DNA from: JBDRGD01 sp043818095
GTDB lineage: Bacteria > Chloroflexota > Dehalococcoidia > Dehalococcoidales > RBG-16-60-22
Direction: 5' to 3'
Assembly (NCBI GenBank): GCA_043818095.1
Contig: JBDRGD010000039.1
Coordinates: 1 to 26,071, forward strand
DNA length: 26,071 nucleotides
The translations under genes and the position numbers were made by a program. Shown here piece by piece: positions 15,025 to 21,278 of the stretch (position 1 is the stretch's first letter; each line of letters starts with the position of its first letter). The notes beneath the pieces were generated by a model, which saw nothing but the letters and a program-made list of their open reading frames with translations, ran no database searches and was not told where the DNA came from.

Positions 15025-15432
15025 TTAAGCGGGCACCCTGACCTTCGCGGAGCCGGTGATGACCGGCTCGTCCTGCTGGTTCCGGCAGAGGACTTCCAGG
15101 GTGATTATCCGGGAGCCGTCTTCCGGCTGTATCCCGGTTATCTTGCCGCCGGCGGTGATCGTGTCCCCGGGGCGCGCCGGCGCTTTAAAGCGGATATCGA
15201 GGCTTCCGCTGCCCAGCCAGTCCCGTCCGAAGGCCCCGGTCAGCATCTCGGAGAGGTAAGCCAGGATGAGCATGCCGTGGGCAATCGTACTCCCCAGCGG
15301 CGTCTTCCGGGCGAAATCGGGGTCGAGGTGAATCGGATTGAAGTCCCCGCTGGCGCGGGCGTAAAGATTAATCCGTTCCTGGGCGACCCGCCGTTTCAGT
15401 TCCGGCAGGCTCGTCCCGACGTTCAGTGCCAC
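15025..15432 (-). CDS. MaoC-like (R)-specific hydratase/dehydratase, catalytic subunit
   Basis: A 135-residue single hotdog domain with the hydratase-2 motif ARASGDFNPIHLDPDFA, giving the expected catalytic pair Asp30 and His35, followed by TIAHGMLILAYLSEML. Enzymes of this type hydrate trans-2-enoyl thioesters or dehydrate (R)-3-hydroxyacyl thioesters. The GTG start overlaps the stop of the upstream gene by one base (TAGTG), so the two are translationally coupled. The upstream partner is a second, non-catalytic-looking hotdog protein; the pair resembles HadA/HadB-type heterodimeric dehydratases. Which acyl chain it serves is unknown. Confidence 0.87.
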   Translation of the reverse strand: MALNVGTSLPELKRRVAQERINLYARASGDFNPIHLDPDFARKTPLGSTIAHGMLILAYLSEMLTGAFGRDWLGSGSLDIRFKAPARPGDTITAGGKITGIQPEDGSRIITLEVLCRNQQDEPVITGSAKVRVPA

Positions 15433-15851
15433 TAGCTTTCCTCCGCCGGCGGGGGCAGGACAAAGCTGGTCTCCCCGGTAAGCACCGTGGTCTGCCGCTC
15501 ATCGCGCACTTCAAAGTCGATAGCGAGCATGTTGAGCTTACCCCGCGCTATCTTGCGCGCCACCCGGGCGTGGCTGGTAAGCCTTTCCCCGGTTTTCACG
15601 GTCCCGCGGAAGCCGAGCACCTGCCCCACGTGGATAGCGCCGGGGGGCAATTCCAGCCCCGCGGACAGCGCCGCCAGGGCACGCGCCGCCACCGCCAGCG
15701 GCGGGACGGTCTCCCCGGCCACACGGCGGTGATTCTCCCCCTCCACCGCTTCCAGATATGCCGCCACTGTTTCCGCATCCAGTTGGAAAGCCGTCGGCGG
15801 GAACTCGTCCCCGGGTTCAAGACCTGCGAAATCCATTTTCGAGGGCGCCAT
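15432..15851 (-). CDS. MaoC N-terminal / FAS1-like dehydratase domain protein, partner subunit
   Basis: A 139-residue hotdog-like protein (GLEPGDEFPPTAFQLDAETVAAYLEAVEGEN, later AIHVGQVLGFRGTVKTGERL and KLNMLAIDFEV). It lacks the D-x-N-P-x-H hydratase motif of its downstream partner, as expected for the structural half of a split double-hotdog hydratase (compare mycobacterial HadA/HadC with HadB). Both proteins together would form one active unit. The ATG at 15851 has no clear Shine-Dalgarno and lies only about 6 bases after the predicted transcript start, so translation may be leaderless; an ATG at 15836 (MDFAGLEPGDEF) is an alternative. The function call is from family similarity and the pairing. 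Confidence 0.75.
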   Translation of the reverse strand: MAPSKMDFAGLEPGDEFPPTAFQLDAETVAAYLEAVEGENHRRVAGETVPPLAVAARALAALSAGLELPPGAIHVGQVLGFRGTVKTGERLTSHARVARKIARGKLNMLAIDFEVRDERQTTVLTGETSFVLPPPAEES

Positions 15852-15863
15852 CTTCGTGGTTTC

Positions 15864-15892
15864 ATGTTACCGGGCATACCTGCCGGTGTCAA
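15864..15892 (-). promoter_or_regulatory. Promoter of the split MaoC operon
   Basis: On the minus strand a perfect TTGACA (15892-15887), a 17-base spacer and TAACAT (15869-15864). The transcript would start near 15857, almost at the ATG of the first gene. Confidence 0.6.
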
Positions 15893-15977
15893 GGTCGGCA
15901 CTCCTCGATTTAGATACCAGAGGCGGCCTGGGCAGGACCATCTCGCGGGATGCCCGCAGCCGCCCGCCCGGACGGAC

Positions 15978-16006
15978 TTGACAGGAAGCGGCCCCTTTCC
16001 TATGAT
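15978..16006 (+). promoter_or_regulatory. Promoter of the universal stress protein gene
   Basis: A perfect TTGACA (15978-15983), 17-base spacer and TATGAT (16001-16006), followed by a leader of about 33 bases with AAGGAGGG before the ATG. It is one of the strongest promoters in the window by consensus. Confidence 0.75.
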
Positions 16007-16045
16007 GATAGGCATAAGTCACGCAGCATACCGTAAGGAGGGCAA

Positions 16046-16531
16046 ATGTACAATAAGATTTTGGTCCCCCTGGACCATTCGGAGTTGGCCGAGTGCGTAT
16101 TACCGCACGTCAGCAGCATCGCCAAGGGATGCGGCGCCAATCACGTCGTCCTTATCTCCGTGATAGAACCCGTCCATTTACCCAGCGGCACCATCAGTGA
16201 CGGCGGAGACATCTTCACGGAGCAGGATGCGGAGCGGATACGGAAGCAGACGGACGCCGTGCACCGCAAGATGGCAATGGAGTATCTGGAAGGCGTGCAG
16301 CAAAAGCAGCTTGCCGGGATAAACACCGAGGTCCAGGTCCTCGATGGCAAGGCCTCAGAGGCCATCGCGGAATACGCCACGAAAAACGGGGCGGACCTCA
16401 TTATTATCGCCACGCACGGGCGCTCCGGGATCAGCCGCTGGGTCTGGGGCAGTGTCGCGGACCGCGTTCTCCGCACCGCCTGCGTCCCCGTGATGATGGT
16501 GCGCCCTCCCCAGTGTGTCCCCGGCATTTAG
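16046..16531 (+). CDS. Universal stress protein, UspA family
   Basis: A 161-residue single Usp domain: it starts YNKILVPLDHSELAECVLPHV and ends with ADLIIIATHGRSGISRWVWGSVADRVLRTACVPVMMV. The G-x-x-G ... G-S nucleotide-binding loop is intact, so ATP binding is likely. Usp proteins are cytoplasmic and induced under stress or growth arrest; the specific role is unknown. AAGGAGGG is five to six bases before the ATG, and a near-consensus promoter lies upstream. It converges on the decayed hydrolase at 16544. Confidence 0.92.
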   Translation: MYNKILVPLDHSELAECVLPHVSSIAKGCGANHVVLISVIEPVHLPSGTISDGGDIFTEQDAERIRKQTDAVHRKMAMEYLEGVQQKQLAGINTEVQVLDGKASEAIAEYATKNGADLIIIATHGRSGISRWVWGSVADRVLRTACVPVMMVRPPQCVPGI

Positions 16532-16543
16532 CCGGTAGCCCCG

Positions 16544-16828
16544 TCACTCACCGGGGACGTCCCGCAGCAGCCGGTTAAACGCGTGCGGGTCCTGCCCGTA
16601 GCCGGGCAGGGACGCTGAGTCTCACATCCGGGATTAACGCCCCGGCCCTCCGCGCCTGCGCCAGGCGGAAATAGGGGTCGTGGCGCTTCCAGACGAGCAG
16701 CGTGGGCGCCGCCGTGCAGAAAGACCACCGGGCGGGCCGCTGCCCGCCTCCAGGTAGTGAATACGGTACCCGTTTACCGTGCCCTCGCGGCTCCGGAAGA
16801 CCGGGGGATGATGAACCTTATCCGTCAC
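16544..16828 (-). pseudogene. Decayed alpha/beta-hydrolase gene (internal deletion plus frameshifts)
   Basis: Three frames read in succession give fragments of one alpha/beta hydrolase. From GTG 16828: VFRSREGTVNGYRIHYLEAGSG. After a shift: VVFLHGGA, the oxyanion-hole strand and turn. After another shift: PTLLVWKRHDPYFRLAQARRA and ALIPDVRLSV, which is the C-terminal Asp-strand region. A final shift gives LPGYGQDPHAFNRLLRDVP, with the catalytic-His region, then a stop at 16544-16546. HGGA is joined almost directly to PTLLVW, so the middle (about 150-200 residues including the Ser nucleophile elbow) is missing. Stop codons interrupt each single frame. The gene cannot make an active hydrolase. 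Confidence 0.75.
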
Positions 16829-16920
16829 GCGCTACCTACCTGGTTGCCACGCCGCTATTTTAGGCCATTCCCGGCACCCCTTCAAGGAAGAACCTCTGGC
16901 ATATTGACGAGGGGATAGTC

Positions 16921-16926
16921 TATAAT
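16921..16926 (+). promoter_or_regulatory. Possible -10 element of selD
   Basis: A perfect TATAAT stands 39 bases before the selD ATG. TTGACG at 16904-16909 is only 11 bases upstream, too close for a normal spacer, and no better -35 is visible. Confidence 0.35.
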
Positions 16927-16965
16927 GGGGCAAACGCCGTAAGGCGGTCAGCAGATGGAGGTCTG

Positions 16966-18015
16966 ATGCCAGAGAAGGACGAACGTCGCCTGACCCAGAC
17001 GGTACGCGGCGCCGGCTGAGCCTGCAAACTGGGTCCGGGTGACCTCGCGAAAGTATTGGAAGGCCTGCCGCTGACGTTCCACCCCAGCCTCATTGCCGGC
17101 GTGGAACAGGCGGAGGACGCCGGTATTTACCGTCTGAACCGCCATCTCGCCCTCATCCAGACGGTGGACTTCTTCACGCCCATCGTGGACGACCCCCGCG
17201 TTTTCGGCCAGATTGCCGTAGCTAATGCCCTGAGTGACATCTACGCCATGGGCGGCAGCCCCTTGACCGCCCTGAACATCGCCTGCTTTCCCAGCCAGAA
17301 AATGGACCTCTCCTTGCTGCGGGAAGTCCTGCTGGGGGGCCTGGAGAAAATGCATGAAGCCGGGGTGGTGCTGGTGGGGGGACACACCGTTGATGACGAG
17401 GAGTTGAAATACGGACTGGCGGTTACCGGGACGATATCCCCCGCCAGGATTATCCACAAGAGGGGCGCCCGCCCCGGCGACAGGCTGCTGCTGACCAAGC
17501 CCCTGGGCACCGGCATCATCAGCACCGCCATTAAAAACGGGCTCGCCAGCGCCGCGGCGGTTGAGGCCATTGGACAGTCCATGACCGCCCTGAACCGTCA
17601 GGCCTCGGAAATCATGCTGACCGCCGCCGTTCATGCCTGCACCGACATTACCGGCTTCGGCCTGCTCGGTCACGCCGCGGAAATGATTGCGGGGACGGGC
17701 ACGGGGATACGGTTCAATTCCGCCGCAATACCCGTTTTCCCGGAAGCTCCGGAACTCGCCCAAAAAGGTATCATCCCCGGCGGACTAAGGCGCAACCGGG
17801 ACTTCCGCGTGGGGATGGTGGACATCGGGGAGGGGGTGCCGCCCTACCTGGCAGACATCCTCTACGACCCGCAGACCTCCGGGGGGCTGCTCATCGCCGT
17901 AGCCCCGCGGGACGCGGCGGCACTGGAAAAGAAAATGCGCCGTGCCGGCATCGCTGCCGCCAGTATCATCGGGGAAATCGTGGCACGGCCGCCGGAACGG
18001 ATAGAGGTCATCTAG
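16966..18015 (+). CDS. selD: Selenide, water dikinase SelD, itself a selenoprotein (in-frame UGA = Sec18)
   Basis: SelD makes selenophosphate from selenide and ATP, the selenium donor for Sec-tRNA and selenouridine. The reading frame from ATG 16966 (GGAGG four bases upstream) runs through one TGA at 17017-17019 to TAG at 18013: 349 residues counting Sec. The context GAG-U-ACKLGPGDLAKVL aligns with the catalytic GAG-C-x-C-K motif of Cys-type SelD, so Sec18 is exactly at the active-site position, with Cys20 and Lys21 following. Downstream are LIQTVDFFTPIVDDP, GGHTVDDEELKYG, TDITGFGLLGHAAEM and DPQTSGGLL, all normal. A compact hairpin follows the UGA. The gene ends with an 8-base overlap of a convergent gene. 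selA, selB and tRNA-Sec are not in the window. Confidence 0.95.
17029..17047 (+). promoter_or_regulatory. Putative bacterial SECIS hairpin in selD
   Basis: GGGUC (17031-17035), loop CGGGU, GACCU (17041-17045) form a 5-bp stem with one G-U pair. A further C-G pair lies beyond a single mismatch (17029/17047). The loop begins 16 bases after the UGA and has G at its second position, which fits the loose rules for bacterial SECIS elements read by SelB. Confidence 0.6.
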
Positions 18016-18460
18016 GGCCGAAGGCCAAGTGGTCTCCCGCCAGCACCAGTTTCTTACGCTTGCTCTTGCCCAGGGTCACCACCGCCACTACGCCGGAATC
18101 CCGCAGCTCCTGGAGGGCTTTATCGAAGGTGTAGCGCAGGATTCCCCGGCCGATAATCCTCAACTGTAACTGGCGTCTTTCCAGCGCCCCCTGGGACAGC
18201 TCGTTGACGATGTATTCGCGCGCTTCCTCCACCTTGTGGCGCATCGCTTGTTTCAGCGTTTCGATGACCGCGCGGAAGGGATAAAGCTTGGGATTGCACT
18301 TCTCGGTAACCACCGCCTGCTCCGCCCCGCAGATATATGACAGGCCTTCGAGACTGCACAGGTAGCCGCACATGATGCACTGCTCGTACCAGCCGTACTC
18401 GTCCAGGTCTAACCAGAGGTCACCTCTGCACTGAGGGCAACTCTTTTCTCTCAGTACCAC
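18008..18460 (-). CDS. Zinc-ribbon protein with winged-helix-like C-terminus, function unknown
   Basis: A 150-residue protein. The N-terminus has two Cys pairs, C8-x-x-C11 and C28-x-x-C31 (SCPQCRGDLW, EQCIMCGY), forming a zinc ribbon. The C-terminal half (about residues 75-145, EEAREYIVNELSQGALERRQLQLR ... YTFDKALQELRDSGVV, then a basic KSKRKKLVLAG) looks like a winged helix-turn-helix with a basic wing. A DNA- or RNA-binding role is plausible but not shown. The GTG start at 18460 has AGGAGG five to six bases upstream. Its 3' end overlaps the convergent selD by 8 bases. I do not recognise a named family. Confidence 0.75.
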   Translation of the reverse strand: MVLREKSCPQCRGDLWLDLDEYGWYEQCIMCGYLCSLEGLSYICGAEQAVVTEKCNPKLYPFRAVIETLKQAMRHKVEEAREYIVNELSQGALERRQLQLRIIGRGILRYTFDKALQELRDSGVVAVVTLGKSKRKKLVLAGDHLAFGPR

Positions 18461-18548
18461 TACCCCTCCTCCACAATAGATTATTCCCGGCAGGTTCTGG
18501 TCAGGAGTTCCGGTGGAGAGTTATCGGAGCGCATCCGGTTGTTTCTAC

Positions 18549-18577
18549 ATATTAGCGGAAGCTACCGGTGAAGTCAA
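18549..18577 (-). promoter_or_regulatory. Promoter of the zinc-ribbon gene
   Basis: On the minus strand TTGACT (18577-18572), a 17-base spacer and TAATAT (18554-18549). The leader to the GTG would be about 80 bases. Confidence 0.45.
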
Positions 18578-18604
18578 GGGTATGGCGTTTACCTGCCCGG
18601 CAGG

Positions 18605-18633
18605 TTGCATCGGCGGCGTTTTTCGCATAGAAT
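18605..18633 (+). promoter_or_regulatory. Promoter of tRNA-Cys
   Basis: TTGCAT (18605-18610), 17-base spacer, TAGAAT (18628-18633). The start would fall about 14 bases before the mature tRNA. No terminator is seen after the tRNA, so transcription may continue into the activating-enzyme gene. Confidence 0.6.
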
Positions 18634-18653
18634 GGAATTACGCTGGCAAGCAC

Positions 18654-18729
18654 GGCGACGTGGCCAAGAGGTTAAGGCGGGGGTCTGCAAAACCCCTATT
18701 CGGCGGTTCGAATCCGCCCGTCGCCTCCA
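18654..18729 (+). tRNA. tRNA-Cys (anticodon GCA)
   Basis: A complete cloverleaf with encoded CCA. The acceptor GGCGACG pairs with CGTCGCC. The D stem is GCC/GGC. The anticodon arm is GGGGT-CTGCAAA-ACCCC with anticodon GCA. The T arm is GGCGG-TTCGAAT-CCGCC. The discriminator base is T (U73), the known identity base of bacterial tRNA-Cys. It is not tRNA-Sec, which has anticodon TCA and a long variable arm. Confidence 0.97.
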
Positions 18730-18814
18730 ACCGGTCGCTGAAAGAATCACCCGAGCCCGACCGCCCGCGTCAACGCACACCCAAAGGCGCGCCGGTCAGG
18801 GAGCGGCAAACGGC

Positions 18815-19735
18815 ATGAACACAGCAGACAACAGCGGCGGTATTGTTTTCAACATACAGCGCTACTCGATTCATGATGGTCCCGGCATCCGCACCACCGT
18901 GTTCCTCAAGGGATGTCCCCTGCGCTGTTTCTGGTGCCAGAACCCGGAATCACAGAACAGCCAACCGGAGATTCTGCTGGACACGGGCACCTGCACCGGC
19001 TGCGGCACGTGCGTCACGGTCTGTCCCACGGGAAGCAACCGCATCGTCGATAACGTCGCCGTCATCGACCGGGCCAAATGCCTGGGCTGCGGGCGCTGCG
19101 CGGAAGCCTGCCCCAGCGGCGCACGGAAGCTGGCGGGAAAATACATGACCGTGGATGAGGTGATGGATGAGGTCCTCCGGGACCGCAAGTTCTACCGGAA
19201 CTCCGGGGGAGGCATCACCCTGTCCGGCGGCGACCCCGCCACCCAGCCCGAGTTCGCCCTGGCGCTCCTCCGCCGCGCCAAGGCGGAAGGCCTCCACACC
19301 ACCCTGGATACCTGCGGCTATTTCCCCTGGGTACAAATGGAGGAACTGCTGGAGCACACGGACCTGGTGCTCTTCGACATCAAGCACCTGGACCCGGTGA
19401 AGCACCGGCAGGGGACGGGCGTGCCGAACGACATCATCGTGGAGAACGCCCGGAAGATTGCCCGGCTCCGGGAAATGTGGGTACGCGTGCCGGTCATCCC
19501 CGACTTCAACGATGACCCCCGGGAAATCACCGCCATCCGGGAATTCGTCCGGTCGGAACTCGGTCCGGTGCCTGTCGACCTGCTGGTCTACAACAAGCTC
19601 GGAGAGGTCAAGTACCAGCGCCTGGACCGGGACAGCACCCCCCTGGAGGCGCAGGGCGAGGAGGAGATGGAGAAACTGCGGACCATCATCGGCCCGTCTC
19701 CGGGACCTTCCTCCGGGACAACACCCGGAATTTGA
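18815..19735 (+). CDS. Glycyl-radical enzyme activating protein (radical SAM, PflA-like)
   Basis: These enzymes use SAM and a 4Fe-4S cluster to abstract hydrogen from a glycine of a partner glycyl radical enzyme under anaerobic conditions. The 306-residue product has the signature IHDGPGIRTTVFLKG followed by C34-PLR-C38-FW-C41, binding the radical SAM cluster. Two inserted ferredoxin-type clusters follow (C60-TG-C-GT-C-VTV-C70 and C89-LG-C-GR-C-AEA-C99), and then GGGITLSGGDP. This two-cluster form is typical of activators for non-PFL enzymes such as dehydratases, decarboxylases and lyases. No glycyl radical enzyme gene is next to it. The frame is open back through the tRNA, so the ATG at 18815 (GGGAG about 11 bases upstream) is chosen. 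Confidence 0.92.
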   Translation: MNTADNSGGIVFNIQRYSIHDGPGIRTTVFLKGCPLRCFWCQNPESQNSQPEILLDTGTCTGCGTCVTVCPTGSNRIVDNVAVIDRAKCLGCGRCAEACPSGARKLAGKYMTVDEVMDEVLRDRKFYRNSGGGITLSGGDPATQPEFALALLRRAKAEGLHTTLDTCGYFPWVQMEELLEHTDLVLFDIKHLDPVKHRQGTGVPNDIIVENARKIARLREMWVRVPVIPDFNDDPREITAIREFVRSELGPVPVDLLVYNKLGEVKYQRLDRDSTPLEAQGEEEMEKLRTIIGPSPGPSSGTTPGI

Positions 19736-19760
19736 CAAAGCCCCACAATAGTGATAAAAA
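19732..19760 (+). promoter_or_regulatory. Candidate promoter upstream of dctP
   Basis: A perfect TTGACA (19732-19737) overlaps the stop codon of the activating enzyme. A 17-base spacer leads to TAAAAA (19755-19760). A TATAAT at 19772-19777 is a better -10 but has no -35 at normal distance. The leader to dctP would be about 240-250 bases. Confidence 0.4.
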
Positions 19761-19933
19761 TTAAGATTATCTATAATAATTGCTGTTATTGCTGCTGGCC
19801 CGCACCCTGCGGGGCAGGGGAATTTGCCGGAAACAGCTTCACCAGACCCGGCATCGCCTTTTCCGGGCGGATCAGCAAACAGCGGAAAAATTAAGACGAA
19901 CAGGGGGGTGTTAGGCTTATTTACAGGCAATCA

Positions 19934-19985
19934 CGGAAAATTTCCGCAGTAAACTTTGACGGAAAAACCCGGGCCGAAAAACCCG
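19934..19985. promoter_or_regulatory. Palindrome and direct repeats upstream of dctP (possible operator)
   Basis: CGGAAAATTTCCG (19934-19946) is a perfect 13-bp palindrome. It is followed by two copies of GAAAAACCCG (19962-19971 and 19976-19985) set 14 bp apart, ending about 30 bases before the dctP ATG. A TTGACG lies between palindrome and repeats. The arrangement looks like a binding region for a local regulator, but no regulator gene is seen nearby. Confidence 0.35.
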
Positions 19986-20014
19986 TATATTAAGATATCG
20001 AAGGAGGTAAACCA

Positions 20015-21118
20015 ATGAAGAAAACGGCTCTTGCACTTCTGGTCATCGTCCTGTTAGCCACCAGCGTCTTCGCATGCTCTCAGCCGGCCCCGACCCCGGC
20101 GCCCGCACCGGCACCATCACCGGCACCGGCACCCGCACCCGCACCGGCACCCAGGCCGACACCGGCGCCGTCACCTGCACCCGCCCCGGCCCCGGCGCCC
20201 GCGCCCGTATCCGGCGGCGTGACCCTGAAGGCGACCACGCCCTGGCCCAAGGCGGACAACTCCAACTACAAGTTCCTCGAGTATATCGATAAGGTCAATG
20301 CCACCAGCAACGGCCTCGTCACCATCCAGTACATGGGCGGCCCGGAAGCCATCCCCACCCCCCAGCAGATACCGGCACTGCAGAAGAGGGTAATCGACGT
20401 CTGCCTCATGGCGGGCGGCTACTATGAGAACATCATCCCCGCCGTGCGCTCCTTCGCCGTCTCCAAGTACAACCCCCAACAGGAACGCGAGTCCGGCTTT
20501 TTCGACCTGATGGTAGACATTCACCGCCAGAACGGCATGGAATACGTCGGCCGCATGGGCGGCGTCGTCCCGCTGCTCTATCTCTGGACGGTCACCAAGA
20601 AAGTGGACAAGCCCGCGGACTTCAAAGGCCTGAAAATCCGCAGCGTCGCCATGATTAACCCCCTGATTAACGCCCTGGGAGCGGTCGGCGTGGCCGTCGC
20701 CGTCCCGGAAATCTACACCGCGGCACAGCGCGGCCTTATTGACGGCTTCGGGCAGCCCCTTATCGGCTCCTACGAGCGCGGTTTCCATGAGGTCTCCAAG
20801 TACATCGTTGATACCCCGCTGATGCAGATACCCAACGCCCTGCTCTTCAACAAGGATGTCTGGAACAAGCTCCCCGCGGATACGCAGGCCTTCCTGAGAA
20901 AGACCGCCCTGGAAGTCGAGTCCACGATTGGCCCGTACTATACTGCGGAAGACCAGCGCCAGCGCCAGCTGATGGCTCAGAACGGCGTGACGCTGCTCAA
21001 TTGGTCCGCGGATGATAAGTTCTGGCTGGTCGACAAGACCTACAGCGGGAACTGGGACATGGTCCTCAGGGAAGACCCGACCAACGGCTCCGAGCTGAAG
21101 TGGCGCTCCGGTAACTAA
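20015..21118 (+). CDS. dctP: TRAP transporter substrate-binding lipoprotein, DctP family
   Basis: DctP proteins capture an organic acid outside the membrane and hand it to the DctQM permease, driven by a sodium or proton gradient. The 367-residue product has a lipoprotein signal peptide (MKKTALALLVIVLLATSVFA, then Cys21). A Pro-Ala-rich linker spans residues 24-64, and the DctP fold follows (VTLKATTPWPKADNSN, DFKGLKIRSVAMINPLINALGA, VAVPEIYTAAQRGLIDG, FNKDVWNKLPADTQAFL). The linker suits a lipid-anchored protein in a cell envelope without a classical periplasm. The ligand is unknown. AAGGAGGT six bases before the ATG is a near-perfect ribosome binding site. A strong hairpin follows the stop and may raise its expression over the permease. 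Confidence 0.93.
   Translation: MKKTALALLVIVLLATSVFACSQPAPTPAPAPAPSPAPAPAPAPAPRPTPAPSPAPAPAPAPAPVSGGVTLKATTPWPKADNSNYKFLEYIDKVNATSNGLVTIQYMGGPEAIPTPQQIPALQKRVIDVCLMAGGYYENIIPAVRSFAVSKYNPQQERESGFFDLMVDIHRQNGMEYVGRMGGVVPLLYLWTVTKKVDKPADFKGLKIRSVAMINPLINALGAVGVAVAVPEIYTAAQRGLIDGFGQPLIGSYERGFHEVSKYIVDTPLMQIPNALLFNKDVWNKLPADTQAFLRKTALEVESTIGPYYTAEDQRQRQLMAQNGVTLLNWSADDKFWLVDKTYSGNWDMVLREDPTNGSELKWRSGN
20084..20206 (+). repeat. Low-complexity Pro-Ala coding repeat in dctP
   Basis: The codons of the linker are short repeats of CCGGCA, CCCGCA and CCGGCG type giving alternating Pro-Ala with occasional Thr, Ser and Arg. Such tracts can change length by slippage without breaking the frame when whole Pro-Ala units are gained or lost. 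Confidence 0.8.
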
Positions 21119-21126
21119 TGTCCGGC

Positions 21127-21163
21127 ACCGGGGACGCAAAGCGTGCAGCGATGCGTCCCCGGT
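21127..21163 (+). terminator. Perfect 12-bp stem-loop between dctP and dctQ
   Basis: ACCGGGGACGCA (21127-21138), a 13-base loop and TGCGTCCCCGGT (21152-21163) pair perfectly, 8 bases after the dctP stop. No T-tract follows, so it more likely protects the dctP mRNA 3' end or causes partial termination than acts as a full terminator. Confidence 0.6.
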
Positions 21164-21207
21164 ATGATTCCCTGAAAGTGACGGGGCAACGAGGCGTTCC
21201 CCGCCGG

Positions 21208-21237
21208 TTGTGACGTACCGGGACGGTGTATTATAAT
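21208..21237 (+). promoter_or_regulatory. Internal promoter of dctQM
   Basis: TTGTGA (21208-21213), 18-base spacer, perfect TATAAT (21232-21237). Its leader of about 35 bases contains a CCGGG-rich hairpin (about 21242-21265). Confidence 0.5.
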
Positions 21238-21278
21238 AAAGCACCCGCCGGGTTTTCCGGGCGTGAGACGACTACACG

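Noticed and set aside
16904..16926. TTGACG...TATAAT as the selD promoter
   Set aside because: The spacer is only 11 bases, too short for sigma-70; only the -10 is kept as a weak feature.
17017..17019. TGA in selD as a nonsense mutation or sequencing error
   Set aside because: It falls precisely at the catalytic Cys/Sec position, the frame is intact on both sides, and a SECIS-like hairpin follows.
18654..18729. tRNA-Sec next to selD
   Set aside because: The anticodon is GCA, the variable arm is short and the discriminator is U, all diagnostic of tRNA-Cys.
18605..18814. N-terminal extension of the activating enzyme back to 18605
   Set aside because: It would translate through the tRNA-Cys gene and its promoter.
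20084..20206. The repetitive C/G-rich tract in dctP as a CRISPR or non-coding repeat
   Set aside because: It is in frame and encodes a Pro-Ala linker after a lipobox, common in surface lipoproteins.
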